Source: a virus. Taken from it: a stretch of 33,244 nucleotides of DNA. Positions 20,578 through 28,615 of the stretch are shown piece by piece. A program made the position numbers and the translations under genes. The stretch spans positions 1 to 33,244 of IMG/VR virus record IMGVR_UViG_3300024520_000299; one strand, written 5' to 3'. Under the pieces are notes generated by a model, which saw only the letters and a program-made list of their open reading frames with translations, ran no database searches and was not told the origin of the DNA. Each line of letters begins with the position of its first letter. Position 1 is the stretch's first letter.

Positions 20578-20605
20578 CCTCTGGGGGTTTAAAAGCCCTC
20601 GGAGG
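20578..20605 (+). terminator. Strong hairpin after capsid gene, no U-tract
   Basis: A 10-bp stem (20578-20587 with 20596-20605, two wobbles) with an 8-nt loop TTTAAAAG lies 15 nt after the capsid stop. The following bases are GGTTAACT, so a U-tract is missing and efficient intrinsic termination is doubtful. It may stabilise the abundant capsid mRNA from 3' decay or separate expression levels of capsid and next gene. Confidence 0.5.
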
Positions 20606-20628
20606 GGTTAACTATCAATGGAGGAGTG

Positions 20629-21591
20629 ATGATAAAATTTAAGAATCTACATCCAGAGCTAAAAGATAGAATATCTGCTCTTGAAGCTGCGGTATTCTGT
20701 AAAGCAGATGCTGAAAAACCAAAGAAAAAGGCTGCAAAGAAAGCTGCAAGTATCCTCCTCGTTGGGTTGATTATTCTTGGATTCGGTGTTGCCGAAGCTA
20801 GGATTGTCAATCGTACAGTAGATCCTGATGCTGCAATTTCTATCAGGAAGATTGATGTAACTGTTGCTCCTGAGAACAGTAATTATAGCAATGGCAATGC
20901 GTACATACAGCTACCAACTACAGCAACTGGTAGTCTGCCTGCGGCTTCTTCTGGGAATGAGGGTGGATTTGCTTATGATGACACTACTAACACTGTAAAG
21001 TTTAGTAACGCCTTGTCATGGACAGAAATATCAGCGTCAACAAGTGGAGCAATAACTGCAACTGGTGCTGAGATAAGTGGAGCGACTGTTAACTTAAACG
21101 TAAACAGTAACTTTGCTGTGAACATTGGAACAGGGACTACTAATGCTCAAGTTTCAATTGGTGGAAACTCTAATGCAGTTGCCATTGATGCTAACTCTTG
21201 GGATATTAGCAGTGGTGGTCTTGCAGTATTTCCAAATGGTAGAATAACTGATTTTGCGTCGGTTTCTACTGGACAGACATTAACCAATGCACAATCAGGA
21301 AAGTTAATTGACAATCTTACGGCTGGAAATACTCATGATTTACCTGTAGGTGATACAGCAGGTGTATGGTTTACTTTCACGTCGGGAGATGCCAATACTT
21401 TCAACATTGATCCTAATGGGACTGATGTGATTGCATGGTTTGATGGAACAACTACGATGGCTGCTGGAGATAAACTTTTGTCTCCTGCTAGTGCGACTGG
21501 TTCAACTGTTACATTAAGATGTAATGGTGCGAATACGTGGATGGTTGTGAACCTTTACGCATCAGCTAATTCTTGGTCTGACAATAACTAA
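20629..21591 (+). CDS. Beta-rich protein with internal export/TM segment (320 aa)
   Basis: Residues 1-28 look like a short cytosolic helix (LHPELKDRISALEAAVF). A Lys/Ala-rich stretch (KPKKKAAKKAA) leads to a hydrophobic segment (about 41-56, SILLVGLIILGFGVAEA) with a good signal-peptidase-type end AEA before ARIVNR. The rest (57-320) is Gly/Ser/Thr/Asn-rich beta structure with a GGFAYDDTTNTVKFSNALSW motif typical of phage fibre or decoration proteins. Probably a head- or tail-fibre-like protein, anchored or exported. ATG 20629 has GGAGG 4 nt upstream. Confidence 0.6.
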   Translation: MIKFKNLHPELKDRISALEAAVFCKADAEKPKKKAAKKAASILLVGLIILGFGVAEARIVNRTVDPDAAISIRKIDVTVAPENSNYSNGNAYIQLPTTATGSLPAASSGNEGGFAYDDTTNTVKFSNALSWTEISASTSGAITATGAEISGATVNLNVNSNFAVNIGTGTTNAQVSIGGNSNAVAIDANSWDISSGGLAVFPNGRITDFASVSTGQTLTNAQSGKLIDNLTAGNTHDLPVGDTAGVWFTFTSGDANTFNIDPNGTDVIAWFDGTTTMAAGDKLLSPASATGSTVTLRCNGANTWMVVNLYASANSWSDNN

Positions 21592-21595
21592 ACAT

Positions 21596-21650
21596 ACTTA
21601 AAGCGGGACGCTTCTTTAAGTTTACCTAACAGGGCGGGGACGCCTGCCCT
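21596..21650 (+). other. Two tandem hairpins before the ligase-like gene
   Basis: Hairpin one pairs 21596-21603 with 21614-21621 and can extend inward as AAGCG/CGCTT around a GGA loop. Hairpin two pairs 21631-21638 with 21643-21650 around GACG. Both contain GGGACGC. No U-tract follows either; AAGGTG, the ribosome binding site for 21663, comes 3 nt after the second. They may act as a leader structure or an mRNA stabiliser for the upstream gene. Confidence 0.5.
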
Positions 21651-21662
21651 AGAAGGTGATTT

Positions 21663-22916
21663 ATGAAAAAAGTAACAACAATTGGTTCGATCTTTCTCAT
21701 ATTTGTTTTCGGGTATTTGTTTCACAGAACTTACATGGTGAACGCATCTAGAGAGTTACTATGGATCTTTGGTAGTTGTTTCTTGCTTGGGTTTGTAATA
21801 AAAGATTTCTGGATAAGGGCTTTCTTTTGGAGTTGCTTGGTGAGTGTTGCTTCGTTTAACAAGATGCCTATCTACATGCTAGAGGTATATCTATCGTTTG
21901 TGAAGGTTGCATTGGCATGTGGTGTGATCGTTGCTCTACAGCACTATATTAAGACAGAGCGTGATGTCAGGATAATCATGAACTTTATATGTGTAGCAGT
22001 TATGATTCAGGTGATATATGCGTATCTACAGCGTATGGGGTTTGATCCTGTGTATTCATCTAATGGCGCTCCTGAGGTAGTTAATGCTGCTAAGAAGCAA
22101 GTGATTGGGTTTTGTCATGCTGTTAACCATTTTGCAGCGTTTATTGGAATTGGGTTTTGTTGTTTCTTTAGAAATACATGGAAATTTAAAGGTGTTTTGA
22201 ATATTAATGGGAAGATGAGGAAGATAACAGTTCCTGTTGGCTGGTGGATGTGTATTCCAGTAATACTTCCAGTCTTGTTTCTCAATAACAATACGACAAA
22301 CAATACAAGAGGTGGGATATTGTTGATTGGTTTTACTTTCTTGTACTTTGCTACTCGTAAGCTTAAATCTATAGATAGATTGACTATATATGTATGGGGA
22401 GCGTTACTAGGAGCTGTATTATTGCTTAAAATGGGTGGTTCAAGTGGAAGGTTTGAGGTCTGGGTAGATACTTTAAAGAACATGGCTCCTGAACGGTACT
22501 TGTTGGGGTATGGATTAGGTAAGTATAGGGTTTGGTTGCCAGCGGGTTCTTTCTGGACAGCAGCACACAATGAATATATACAGACGTTCTTTGTTGTGGG
22601 TATATTTGGATTGTTGTCGATCTTGGGGTACATAAACAAGATTATAAGAGATTTCTTACTAAAAAAACGTGATTATTATCAAGACATACTCTTATGTGGT
22701 GTGTTTTGTGTTGGTATAAATTGTATGGTTAATTTTACATTCCACAGAATATGCTTGATGATCTTATGTCTTACTTTCATAGGCGTGTACGGTGGATATA
22801 AGGGGAAAGTGGTAAAAGATGAGCGAAAAAAAGTCAGGAAAACAAAAAAAGTGTCAACAATGCGGAAGGTGTTGTTGTTTGTACGTTCAAGTAAAGCAAT
22901 GTGGGCTAAAATTTAA
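21663..22916 (+). CDS. O-antigen ligase/polymerase (WaaL/Wzy)-like membrane protein (417 aa)
   Basis: Integral membrane glycan transferase-type protein with about 12 hydrophobic segments (5-22, 32-47, 52-65, 74-93, 103-122, 155-169, 193-208, 217-231, 239-256, 308-325, 342-357, 363-378). Family signatures are present: NHFAAF (155-160), NTRGG (214-218), then a large outer loop with RFEVW (263-267), LLGYGLG (280-286) and AHNEYIQ (301-307), whose histidine is the conserved one. WaaL, Wzy and PglL proteins share this layout and act on lipid-linked glycans on the outer face of the inner membrane. The last ~35 residues are basic and overlap the next gene. It sits among virion genes. Confidence 0.8.
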   Translation: MKKVTTIGSIFLIFVFGYLFHRTYMVNASRELLWIFGSCFLLGFVIKDFWIRAFFWSCLVSVASFNKMPIYMLEVYLSFVKVALACGVIVALQHYIKTERDVRIIMNFICVAVMIQVIYAYLQRMGFDPVYSSNGAPEVVNAAKKQVIGFCHAVNHFAAFIGIGFCCFFRNTWKFKGVLNINGKMRKITVPVGWWMCIPVILPVLFLNNNTTNNTRGGILLIGFTFLYFATRKLKSIDRLTIYVWGALLGAVLLLKMGGSSGRFEVWVDTLKNMAPERYLLGYGLGKYRVWLPAGSFWTAAHNEYIQTFFVVGIFGLLSILGYINKIIRDFLLKKRDYYQDILLCGVFCVGINCMVNFTFHRICLMILCLTFIGVYGGYKGKVVKDERKKVRKTKKVSTMRKVLLFVRSSKAMWAKI

Positions 22917-23142
22917 TACACCTGCTCCTGTCTTTATTTGTGAATACTTAAATGTAGAAACTAATCTTTGCAAAATACATAAAAGCGACAAAAGACCTAA
23001 GAAGTGTGCTGATTTCTTCTGTGGAGGAAATAGAAGGTTCATGTCGTTAAACGTAGAAGGAGTAGACGATAATGAAGGTATCAATTGGGAGAATGCGAAC
23101 CAGAAAGAACCCGTCCGCAAATCGATTATTACAGCGGTATGA
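22819..23142 (+). CDS. YkgJ-type CxxCxxCC cysteine-cluster protein (107 aa)
   Basis: Matches the PF03692-like pattern: CQQCGRCCCLYV (residues 12-23), FICEYLNVETNLCKIH (about 39-54) and DKRPKKCADFFC (about 57-68), with eight or more cysteines for an iron or zinc cluster. The family includes putative metal-chelating proteins and the flagellin lysine methylase FliB; a role in modifying another protein is possible but unproven. It overlaps the ligase-like gene by 98 nt and the next gene by 71 nt, unusually long overlaps here. Only a weak ribosome binding site is seen. Confidence 0.75.
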   Translation: MSEKKSGKQKKCQQCGRCCCLYVQVKQCGLKFNTPAPVFICEYLNVETNLCKIHKSDKRPKKCADFFCGGNRRFMSLNVEGVDDNEGINWENANQKEPVRKSIITAV

Positions 23143-23530
23143 TAAAGCTCTAGAAGTTAAGTGGATTCCTGAGCATTTAGATGAAAATGGGAAGGTCATA
23201 GAGGGAAGTGGTCGTTGGGGTGTTTATACGAAGGATAGTAAGGGAAATGCCTATAGAATCTATATAGCTAAGAGGGGCGAAGAAGATGATATTGGGTTAG
23301 CTGGGTATAGAGACATAGACAAGCGTGATTTAGATAATATTATAGAATCAGATCAACAACGTGCAGAAAATGCAGGACGATTGGCAACAAGACTAGAGAA
23401 TAACGATCAAGACTTAGAAGATAAGGGAATCGAACAATTTAGAAGTGATATGGATGCTATTTCAAGAGAGAGATGGCGATCTGTTGTGGGTAATCCGGTA
23501 GTACCGGCAAATGCGCCCTGGTTGCGTTAA
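23072..23530 (+). CDS. Putative minor virion protein (152 aa)
   Basis: Basic N-terminus (MRTRKNPSANRLLQRYD), a beta-like middle with SGRWGVYTKDSKGNAYRIYI, and a long charged helical end. No known family, but the size, position and composition fit a small head or connector component. AAGGAG (23057-23062) lies 9 nt before the ATG. An internal ATG at 23093 is possible. Confidence 0.6.
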   Translation: MKVSIGRMRTRKNPSANRLLQRYDKALEVKWIPEHLDENGKVIEGSGRWGVYTKDSKGNAYRIYIAKRGEEDDIGLAGYRDIDKRDLDNIIESDQQRAENAGRLATRLENNDQDLEDKGIEQFRSDMDAISRERWRSVVGNPVVPANAPWLR

Positions 23531-23546
23531 CTAATGGGAGGAAATG

Positions 23547-23945
23547 ATGTCATACGGGTATAGAACAAGTGAAGATCCACTCTGGACGGGGACAACTGGT
23601 GCTAGTTCAAATGAGAACACTGGAATAATGAGTTCAGATATTTTTATAGGCCCAGTGAGTCTGTTTTTACATGGTACAACATCAACGGATGTGACTGTAA
23701 CCTATCAGATTGGTGTTAGACGTGATAAAGGTATCCCTGAGTTTGCTTCTGGTGCAATTACATGGATGACACCTTCGGGTGGGGGAGCTATTACAGAATT
23801 TACTAATGTTAATTTGACTTCTGCGAATGATACACATGCAACACTGACGATCGCTTCTGGCAAGTATTTCAGATTTAATGTATCGAATAACGATGGTGCT
23901 AATGCTATTGCAGAAGGCGAACTACACATCCAAGCTTCATACTAG
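23547..23945 (+). CDS. Small beta-sandwich virion-like protein (132 aa)
   Basis: Gly/Thr/Ser-rich, nearly all beta strands (TVTYQIGVRRDKG, ATLTIASGKYFRFNV), closing ELHIQASY. The composition resembles jelly-roll decoration or fibre-base proteins of phages; its layout is similar to the protein at 32824. ATG 23547 is chosen for 5-nt spacing after GGGAGG. No signal peptide. Confidence 0.6.
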   Translation: MSYGYRTSEDPLWTGTTGASSNENTGIMSSDIFIGPVSLFLHGTTSTDVTVTYQIGVRRDKGIPEFASGAITWMTPSGGGAITEFTNVNLTSANDTHATLTIASGKYFRFNVSNNDGANAIAEGELHIQASY

Positions 23946-23953
23946 GGGGCATA

Positions 23954-25294
23954 ATGAGGAAAATACTTTTAATTGTCTCTTTGTTATTGATAACAACGCT
24001 ATCGTATGGGCGTGACACAGGAAGCAGAGATTCGTATCGTAATGCTTTAAGGAATTTGAAATTTGACATAATTCCTGCAATAAATGATGTCCGTGATCTG
24101 GGATCTTCTACTAAGCGATTTAATGAATTGTTTGTGACCAATGTCAATCTATCTGGAGCTGGGACATTTGAGCAGATCATTATTGACGCAGATAACAATG
24201 AAGCTCTATTGATTCGTAAAGATGGAGATTTAGGAGATGTTTTAACTGTAGATACCGGTGATCCGGCTGATAATGCTACCAAAGCACTAGAAGTAATCCC
24301 GAATGGTGGTGGATTTACTGGATCAGCTAATCCTGTTCGTGGTATTTCTGTTGAGACAACTGTAAATACAGGAACTCAGAGTGACTTAATAAGAGGTCTT
24401 AATGTTCGCACAATAACATCAGGTGATGCCGTAGCTAGTGGAGTTGGCGATAATGGGGTTCGTGCTGGACATTTTTTAAGTATTCATAATTCAACTGGAA
24501 CTACGGCTGAATTGAATGGTTTTAATGTCACATATGGTGCATTGACTGCTGGTTCTAGTGTGGATGCAGGGTTATTGACTGATAGTTATGGTATAAAACT
24601 CTCTGGTGGGTTTAATAGCTCGTCGGGATCAGGATCTATTACAAATTCATATGGTGTGCGAGTTGTTGTGCCTTCAAATACAGATGCTACCCATACAATC
24701 AATAATATTTATGGATTACGAGTAGATAATCAGGTGGCCACAGGCATAACTAATGCGTGGGCGTTGAAAACATTTGGTGGTCTAGTTGAGTTTGAATCAA
24801 CTGCAACAGATTCAACCGTATTGTTGCTAGGTGCTACAGCGGAACAGACTTCAAACATATTTGATATACCGAATGCAGATAGTTTGACTACTGGTAAAAT
24901 TATTAACATAAGATCTAATAGTTCTAATGGTTCTACTAGGGATTTGTTTAGAGCGAATAATGATAATCCTGGTTCTGCAAATACAACGGTTATGCGGTTA
25001 CAGCAGGATAGTAACGGAAAAGGCTTAATCGTGGATGATAATGGTAATAATGGTGCTGGTGTTCTATTTGATAGGGATTCAAATGCTGCTGTCCCAATTG
25101 CAGCTTTAGAGATTCAGTCAGATAATGCTGGTGCTGGAGATCCTTTGGGGATTGATATGGCAACATTTAGTGCAGGAGAGCCGTTGTTTAATGTTCCAGC
25201 AGATGCGGTTGATCCAACTGGTGGTGGTGTATATGGCCAGATAACAGTAAATATTCCAGGTGTTGGTGAGAAGAAATTGGTTCTATATAATTAA
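23954..25294 (+). CDS. Fibre-like protein with signal peptide, paralogue 1 (446 aa)
   Basis: Signal peptide: MRK, a hydrophobic core (ILLIVSLLLITTL), then SYG before RDTGSRDSYRNALRNLKFD. The mature part starts with a block nearly identical to that of the protein at 25516, followed by VRDLGSSTKRFNELF, a motif common at fibre N-termini, and a long Gly/Ser/Thr/Asn-rich beta region with recurring ...STGTTAELNGF... and ...SYGIKLSGGF... elements. Likely a fibre or surface protein, unusual in carrying a Sec-type signal. GGGGGC lies upstream of the ATG. Confidence 0.7.
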   Translation: MRKILLIVSLLLITTLSYGRDTGSRDSYRNALRNLKFDIIPAINDVRDLGSSTKRFNELFVTNVNLSGAGTFEQIIIDADNNEALLIRKDGDLGDVLTVDTGDPADNATKALEVIPNGGGFTGSANPVRGISVETTVNTGTQSDLIRGLNVRTITSGDAVASGVGDNGVRAGHFLSIHNSTGTTAELNGFNVTYGALTAGSSVDAGLLTDSYGIKLSGGFNSSSGSGSITNSYGVRVVVPSNTDATHTINNIYGLRVDNQVATGITNAWALKTFGGLVEFESTATDSTVLLLGATAEQTSNIFDIPNADSLTTGKIINIRSNSSNGSTRDLFRANNDNPGSANTTVMRLQQDSNGKGLIVDDNGNNGAGVLFDRDSNAAVPIAALEIQSDNAGAGDPLGIDMATFSAGEPLFNVPADAVDPTGGGVYGQITVNIPGVGEKKLVLYN

Positions 25295-25305
25295 AGGGGG
25301 ATAAC

Positions 25306-25506
25306 ATGGCAAAGAAAGAGAAGGATAAAAGTCACGAGAAAAATGCAGCCGTATCTGGTGAGGAACAGTCATATGATGTAACAACGACATATGAGGAAGA
25401 TGTTGTGACTACTTATACTGTAACGGAGATAGATGAGACGATTGCAACACTGGAAGCACAAATCGTTGATTGGCAGACACTCAAAGCTTCATTAGAAGCA
25501 TTATAG
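25306..25506 (+). CDS. Small coiled-coil protein between fibre genes (66 aa)
   Basis: Basic first 12 residues, a Thr/Glu/Val-rich middle (TTTYEEDVVTTYTVTEI), and a C-terminal coiled-coil-like helix (TIATLEAQIVDWQTLKASLEAL). Small helical proteins next to fibres can act as assembly factors or head/tail appendage parts; that is inference. GGGGG lies 7 nt upstream. No signal peptide, unlike both neighbours. Confidence 0.65.
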   Translation: MAKKEKDKSHEKNAAVSGEEQSYDVTTTYEEDVVTTYTVTEIDETIATLEAQIVDWQTLKASLEAL

Positions 25507-25515
25507 GGGTGAATC

Positions 25516-27672
25516 ATGGTGAAGAAGACATTATTGGTATTACTTGCACTGTTGTTATGTGTTCCTATTTATGCTAGGGATACTGGAAGCAGAGATTCCT
25601 ACCGCAATTCATTAAGGAATTTAAAGTTCGATATAATTCCTGCTACTGATGGCGTTCGGGATCTAGGATCTGCTGCCAAGAAGTTTGATAGCATCTTTGC
25701 TAACAGTATTACTCTTTCTAGTGCTGGGACATTTGATCAGGTGATAATTGATACTGATAATGGAGAAGCACTGTTGATTCGCAGAGATGGAGATGCTGGT
25801 GATGTCATAAAGGTAGACACAAGAGACAAATCTTCGTTTGTTGGGGATTATTTTACATTATATGTCGAACCTACAGGCGGACAGCATACAGGTAATGGCA
25901 ACGGGATTGTGGGCGTATATGCTATAAACAGGGTTAATACGGGGACACAATCAGTCTTTATGCGTGGATTTCAGTCACAAGTTGCTACAAAAGGTGATGC
26001 TATTCTAAGTGGGGCCGGTGGACAAGGTGCTGCTGGGCTATGGAGTGCCGCAATACATGATTCTACAGGTACAACTACAGAGTTGCGGGGTGTACATGCT
26101 GTTGCGACTATCTTGCCAGGTGGATCTACGACTACTGCTGGCTTGACTGATGTGGCAATAGGGTTAAACGCTGCTTATGGGTTTGGATCAAGTGGCGGTA
26201 CAGGAACAGCGACTCTAGGGGCTGGTATTAGGGTAGAAGCTCCCACAACTACGGCTGCTGGCAGTAGGGTAATTACAACTGGTCATGGTTTATTGATAGA
26301 AGATCAAACAGCGAGTGGTATAACAACTGCTTATTCTATAAAGACAGAAGGTGGAAAAGTTCAGTTTCAACAAACAGTAGCAGAAGATGCTGTTTTGATC
26401 GATCAAGATACAAACGATAATGGTCTTGATATAGATTCAGAAGCAACAAGTGCGGCATTGATTAATCTATCATCTCCACAGATACAGACTGGGAATGGTA
26501 TTAGGTTTGCTGATTTCAATTCTTTGACGACGGGAAGAGCGTTCTTTGTTCATTCAAATTCTTCTGATTCAAGTAATCGAGATCTTTCATTCTTTCATAA
26601 TGAGCATGCATCTGCGACAGATACAACAGTTGCTCTGTTTCAACAGGATGCTGTAGGAACGAACATACAGACAACTGGTGGGACAAATGTGTTTACAAGT
26701 GAACTAGAAATGAATGGTAATATACAATTGAAAAGCAATAATGAAGTTAGATTCTATGACAATGGTAATTACGTAGGGTTTGAAGCGGGGACACTGGCGG
26801 GCGATCAGATATGGGTATTACCGACAGCAGATGGTGGAACAGCAGGGGACATCATTAAAACAGATGCTTCTGGAAATCTAGCATTTGTGACTCCTACAGT
26901 TGATATTGATATTGCTTTAACATCATATGATGCAGAGCCAGCACGGGCAAGTGAAACAAACTTACATGGTGGATTATTAGCTACCAATACAGCGGCGGCA
27001 CTCGGGCCAGCAACACCAGCCAATGATATTGCTGTGAGTAAGGGAATTGGAAAGATAATGATTGTAGTTAATGCAGGCAGTGATTTGTCAGGAACGATCA
27101 CAATAACAGGTGAGAGCATAGATAGAGATACAGGAGCTTCAACTGGAGCAGACACAGATACGATTACCGTTGATGCTGTAAGCATAGATGGATCAGATAC
27201 GGATTCAAATGGAAACACAAGACATTCATTTACAGATGCATATATATCATCAAAATGGTTTACTGGTGCAGTAGTTCTTTCTACTTCAACCTTGAATTTA
27301 TCAGATGTTGATGTATATCACGTTTCCTTTGAACAAATGAATGACCAGACAGCTCTTACCTTAAAGACTTTTGATGTGAATCTATTTACAACGAATGTAG
27401 CTGCTGAGTTTGATGCGTACTTGTATTGTTTGGAAGTTACCGCTGGTAAATGTAGTATAACGAGATGTGCAAGCCTTAATGTTGGAGCTGATGGTGAAAC
27501 AGCTATAGCGAATAAGTATTGGAGATTACGAAGAGGCAATATCGCTCAAGCCCTAGATGGCTCGACTGATGGACTCTGGGCTGATTTACACTATACAAAT
27601 AGTCCTTCATACGTAGAGGATGTTACTACTAAAATATGGGTAACTAAATCTCAAACATTGACATTGTCGTAA
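25516..27672 (+). CDS. Fibre-like protein with signal peptide, paralogue 2 (718 aa)
   Basis: Signal peptide MVKK-TLLVLLALLLCVPIYA ends in a good A-x-A-like site before RDTGSRDSYRNSLRNLKFD. The first ~350 residues parallel the protein at 23954, including VRDLGSAAKKFDSIF and GDGEALLIRRDGDAGDV-like segments. A fibre-type block (ELEMNGNIQLKSNNEVRFYD, then GGTAGDIIKTDASGNLAFV) and an extra C-terminal beta domain (about 480-718) with a cysteine pair follow. Probably the larger of two exported or surface fibre-type proteins; the extra domain may carry binding specificity. GGGGTG precedes the ATG. Confidence 0.7.
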   Translation: MVKKTLLVLLALLLCVPIYARDTGSRDSYRNSLRNLKFDIIPATDGVRDLGSAAKKFDSIFANSITLSSAGTFDQVIIDTDNGEALLIRRDGDAGDVIKVDTRDKSSFVGDYFTLYVEPTGGQHTGNGNGIVGVYAINRVNTGTQSVFMRGFQSQVATKGDAILSGAGGQGAAGLWSAAIHDSTGTTTELRGVHAVATILPGGSTTTAGLTDVAIGLNAAYGFGSSGGTGTATLGAGIRVEAPTTTAAGSRVITTGHGLLIEDQTASGITTAYSIKTEGGKVQFQQTVAEDAVLIDQDTNDNGLDIDSEATSAALINLSSPQIQTGNGIRFADFNSLTTGRAFFVHSNSSDSSNRDLSFFHNEHASATDTTVALFQQDAVGTNIQTTGGTNVFTSELEMNGNIQLKSNNEVRFYDNGNYVGFEAGTLAGDQIWVLPTADGGTAGDIIKTDASGNLAFVTPTVDIDIALTSYDAEPARASETNLHGGLLATNTAAALGPATPANDIAVSKGIGKIMIVVNAGSDLSGTITITGESIDRDTGASTGADTDTITVDAVSIDGSDTDSNGNTRHSFTDAYISSKWFTGAVVLSTSTLNLSDVDVYHVSFEQMNDQTALTLKTFDVNLFTTNVAAEFDAYLYCLEVTAGKCSITRCASLNVGADGETAIANKYWRLRRGNIAQALDGSTDGLWADLHYTNSPSYVEDVTTKIWVTKSQTLTLS

Positions 27673-27691
27673 GGAAAGACCGGAGGAATAA

Positions 27692-28615
27692 ATGACACTA
27701 TTACAATTCGTACAGAGAGGGAAAACAATCGCTGATAGTCCACGCTTGGATGAAACAGCATTAGGAACAGAGACAGATAGGGCTATGACTACTGCGATGT
27801 GGGTTGATTGGATTAACGATGCTAAGAACTTTGCACAGAACAAGATTATTGAGTTGTTTGAGGATTTTCTCGTCGAGACTACGGATATTACAATAACCAG
27901 TGGAACAGAGACATACACGCTTCCTGCAAATACATTAAAAATCAGATTAATAGAAAGAGAGGGTGTTGCTAGTACAGAGACAGATAGAGAGTTGTTTCCT
28001 ATTTCAATGACTGACAAGTTTAGATACAGCAATGCAAACGGGTATTTTAGTTATTTGAATTCAAGTGAGTTTTATTACATATGGGGTAACACTATTGGGA
28101 TTAAACCAGAACCTAATACAGCGGGAACTCGGAAGATTTGGTATATAAAGAAACTACCTGATTTAAGTTATGGAACAGCTGCTGCTGCTGCAAGTACGAC
28201 TATTACATTAGCTGCTACGCCTTCATTGGGAACAACAAGTAATGTAGATGATTATTATAATGGATCGTCTGTTTACATAGTCTCAGCAAGTACAGGAGCA
28301 GGCCAGACAGTTAAGATAACAGATTATGTTGGATCAACTAGAGTTGCAACTGTTGAGACTTTTGGGACTACACCAACAGGGACGATAGTATATGACATTG
28401 TTTGTGAGATACCAGAATCACATCACAAGTTTCTAGTGTTAGATGCTGCGTTAAATGCGTGTTTGCGAGATGATGAAGCGGGGCGATATGAAAAAATAGA
28501 AAAGGAAAGAGAGAAGCATCTAGATAACATGACAAAGGCGTTAACACAACGACAAATACAAAAAGCTGAATACGTCGATGATGGAACAGACGGACTCACA
28601 CAGTGGTACATGTGA
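27692..28615 (+). CDS. Head-tail adaptor-like protein (307 aa)
   Basis: Helical start (LLQFVQRGKTIADSPRL, MWVDWINDAKNFAQNKIIELFEDFL), then TYTLPANTLKIRLIEREG and FYYIWGNTIGIKPEP before KIWYIKKLPDL. This order matches short-tailed-phage adaptor proteins that seal the portal. Residues ~163-236 are a beta insertion with SVYIVSASTGAGQTVKI. The C-terminal helix (HHKFLVLDAALNACLRDDEAG, then a charged run) is also typical. GGAGGA lies 6 nt before the ATG. The stop overlaps the next start. Confidence 0.75.
   Translation: MTLLQFVQRGKTIADSPRLDETALGTETDRAMTTAMWVDWINDAKNFAQNKIIELFEDFLVETTDITITSGTETYTLPANTLKIRLIEREGVASTETDRELFPISMTDKFRYSNANGYFSYLNSSEFYYIWGNTIGIKPEPNTAGTRKIWYIKKLPDLSYGTAAAAASTTITLAATPSLGTTSNVDDYYNGSSVYIVSASTGAGQTVKITDYVGSTRVATVETFGTTPTGTIVYDIVCEIPESHHKFLVLDAALNACLRDDEAGRYEKIEKEREKHLDNMTKALTQRQIQKAEYVDDGTDGLTQWYM

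Noticed and set aside
22115-22639. Minus-strand ORF of 174 codons
   Set aside because: It is antisense to the ligase-like gene and has no ribosome binding site. Plus-strand coding is certain there from family motifs. Other long minus-strand frames (1607-2083, 26805-27218, 27607-28032) are rejected for the same reason.
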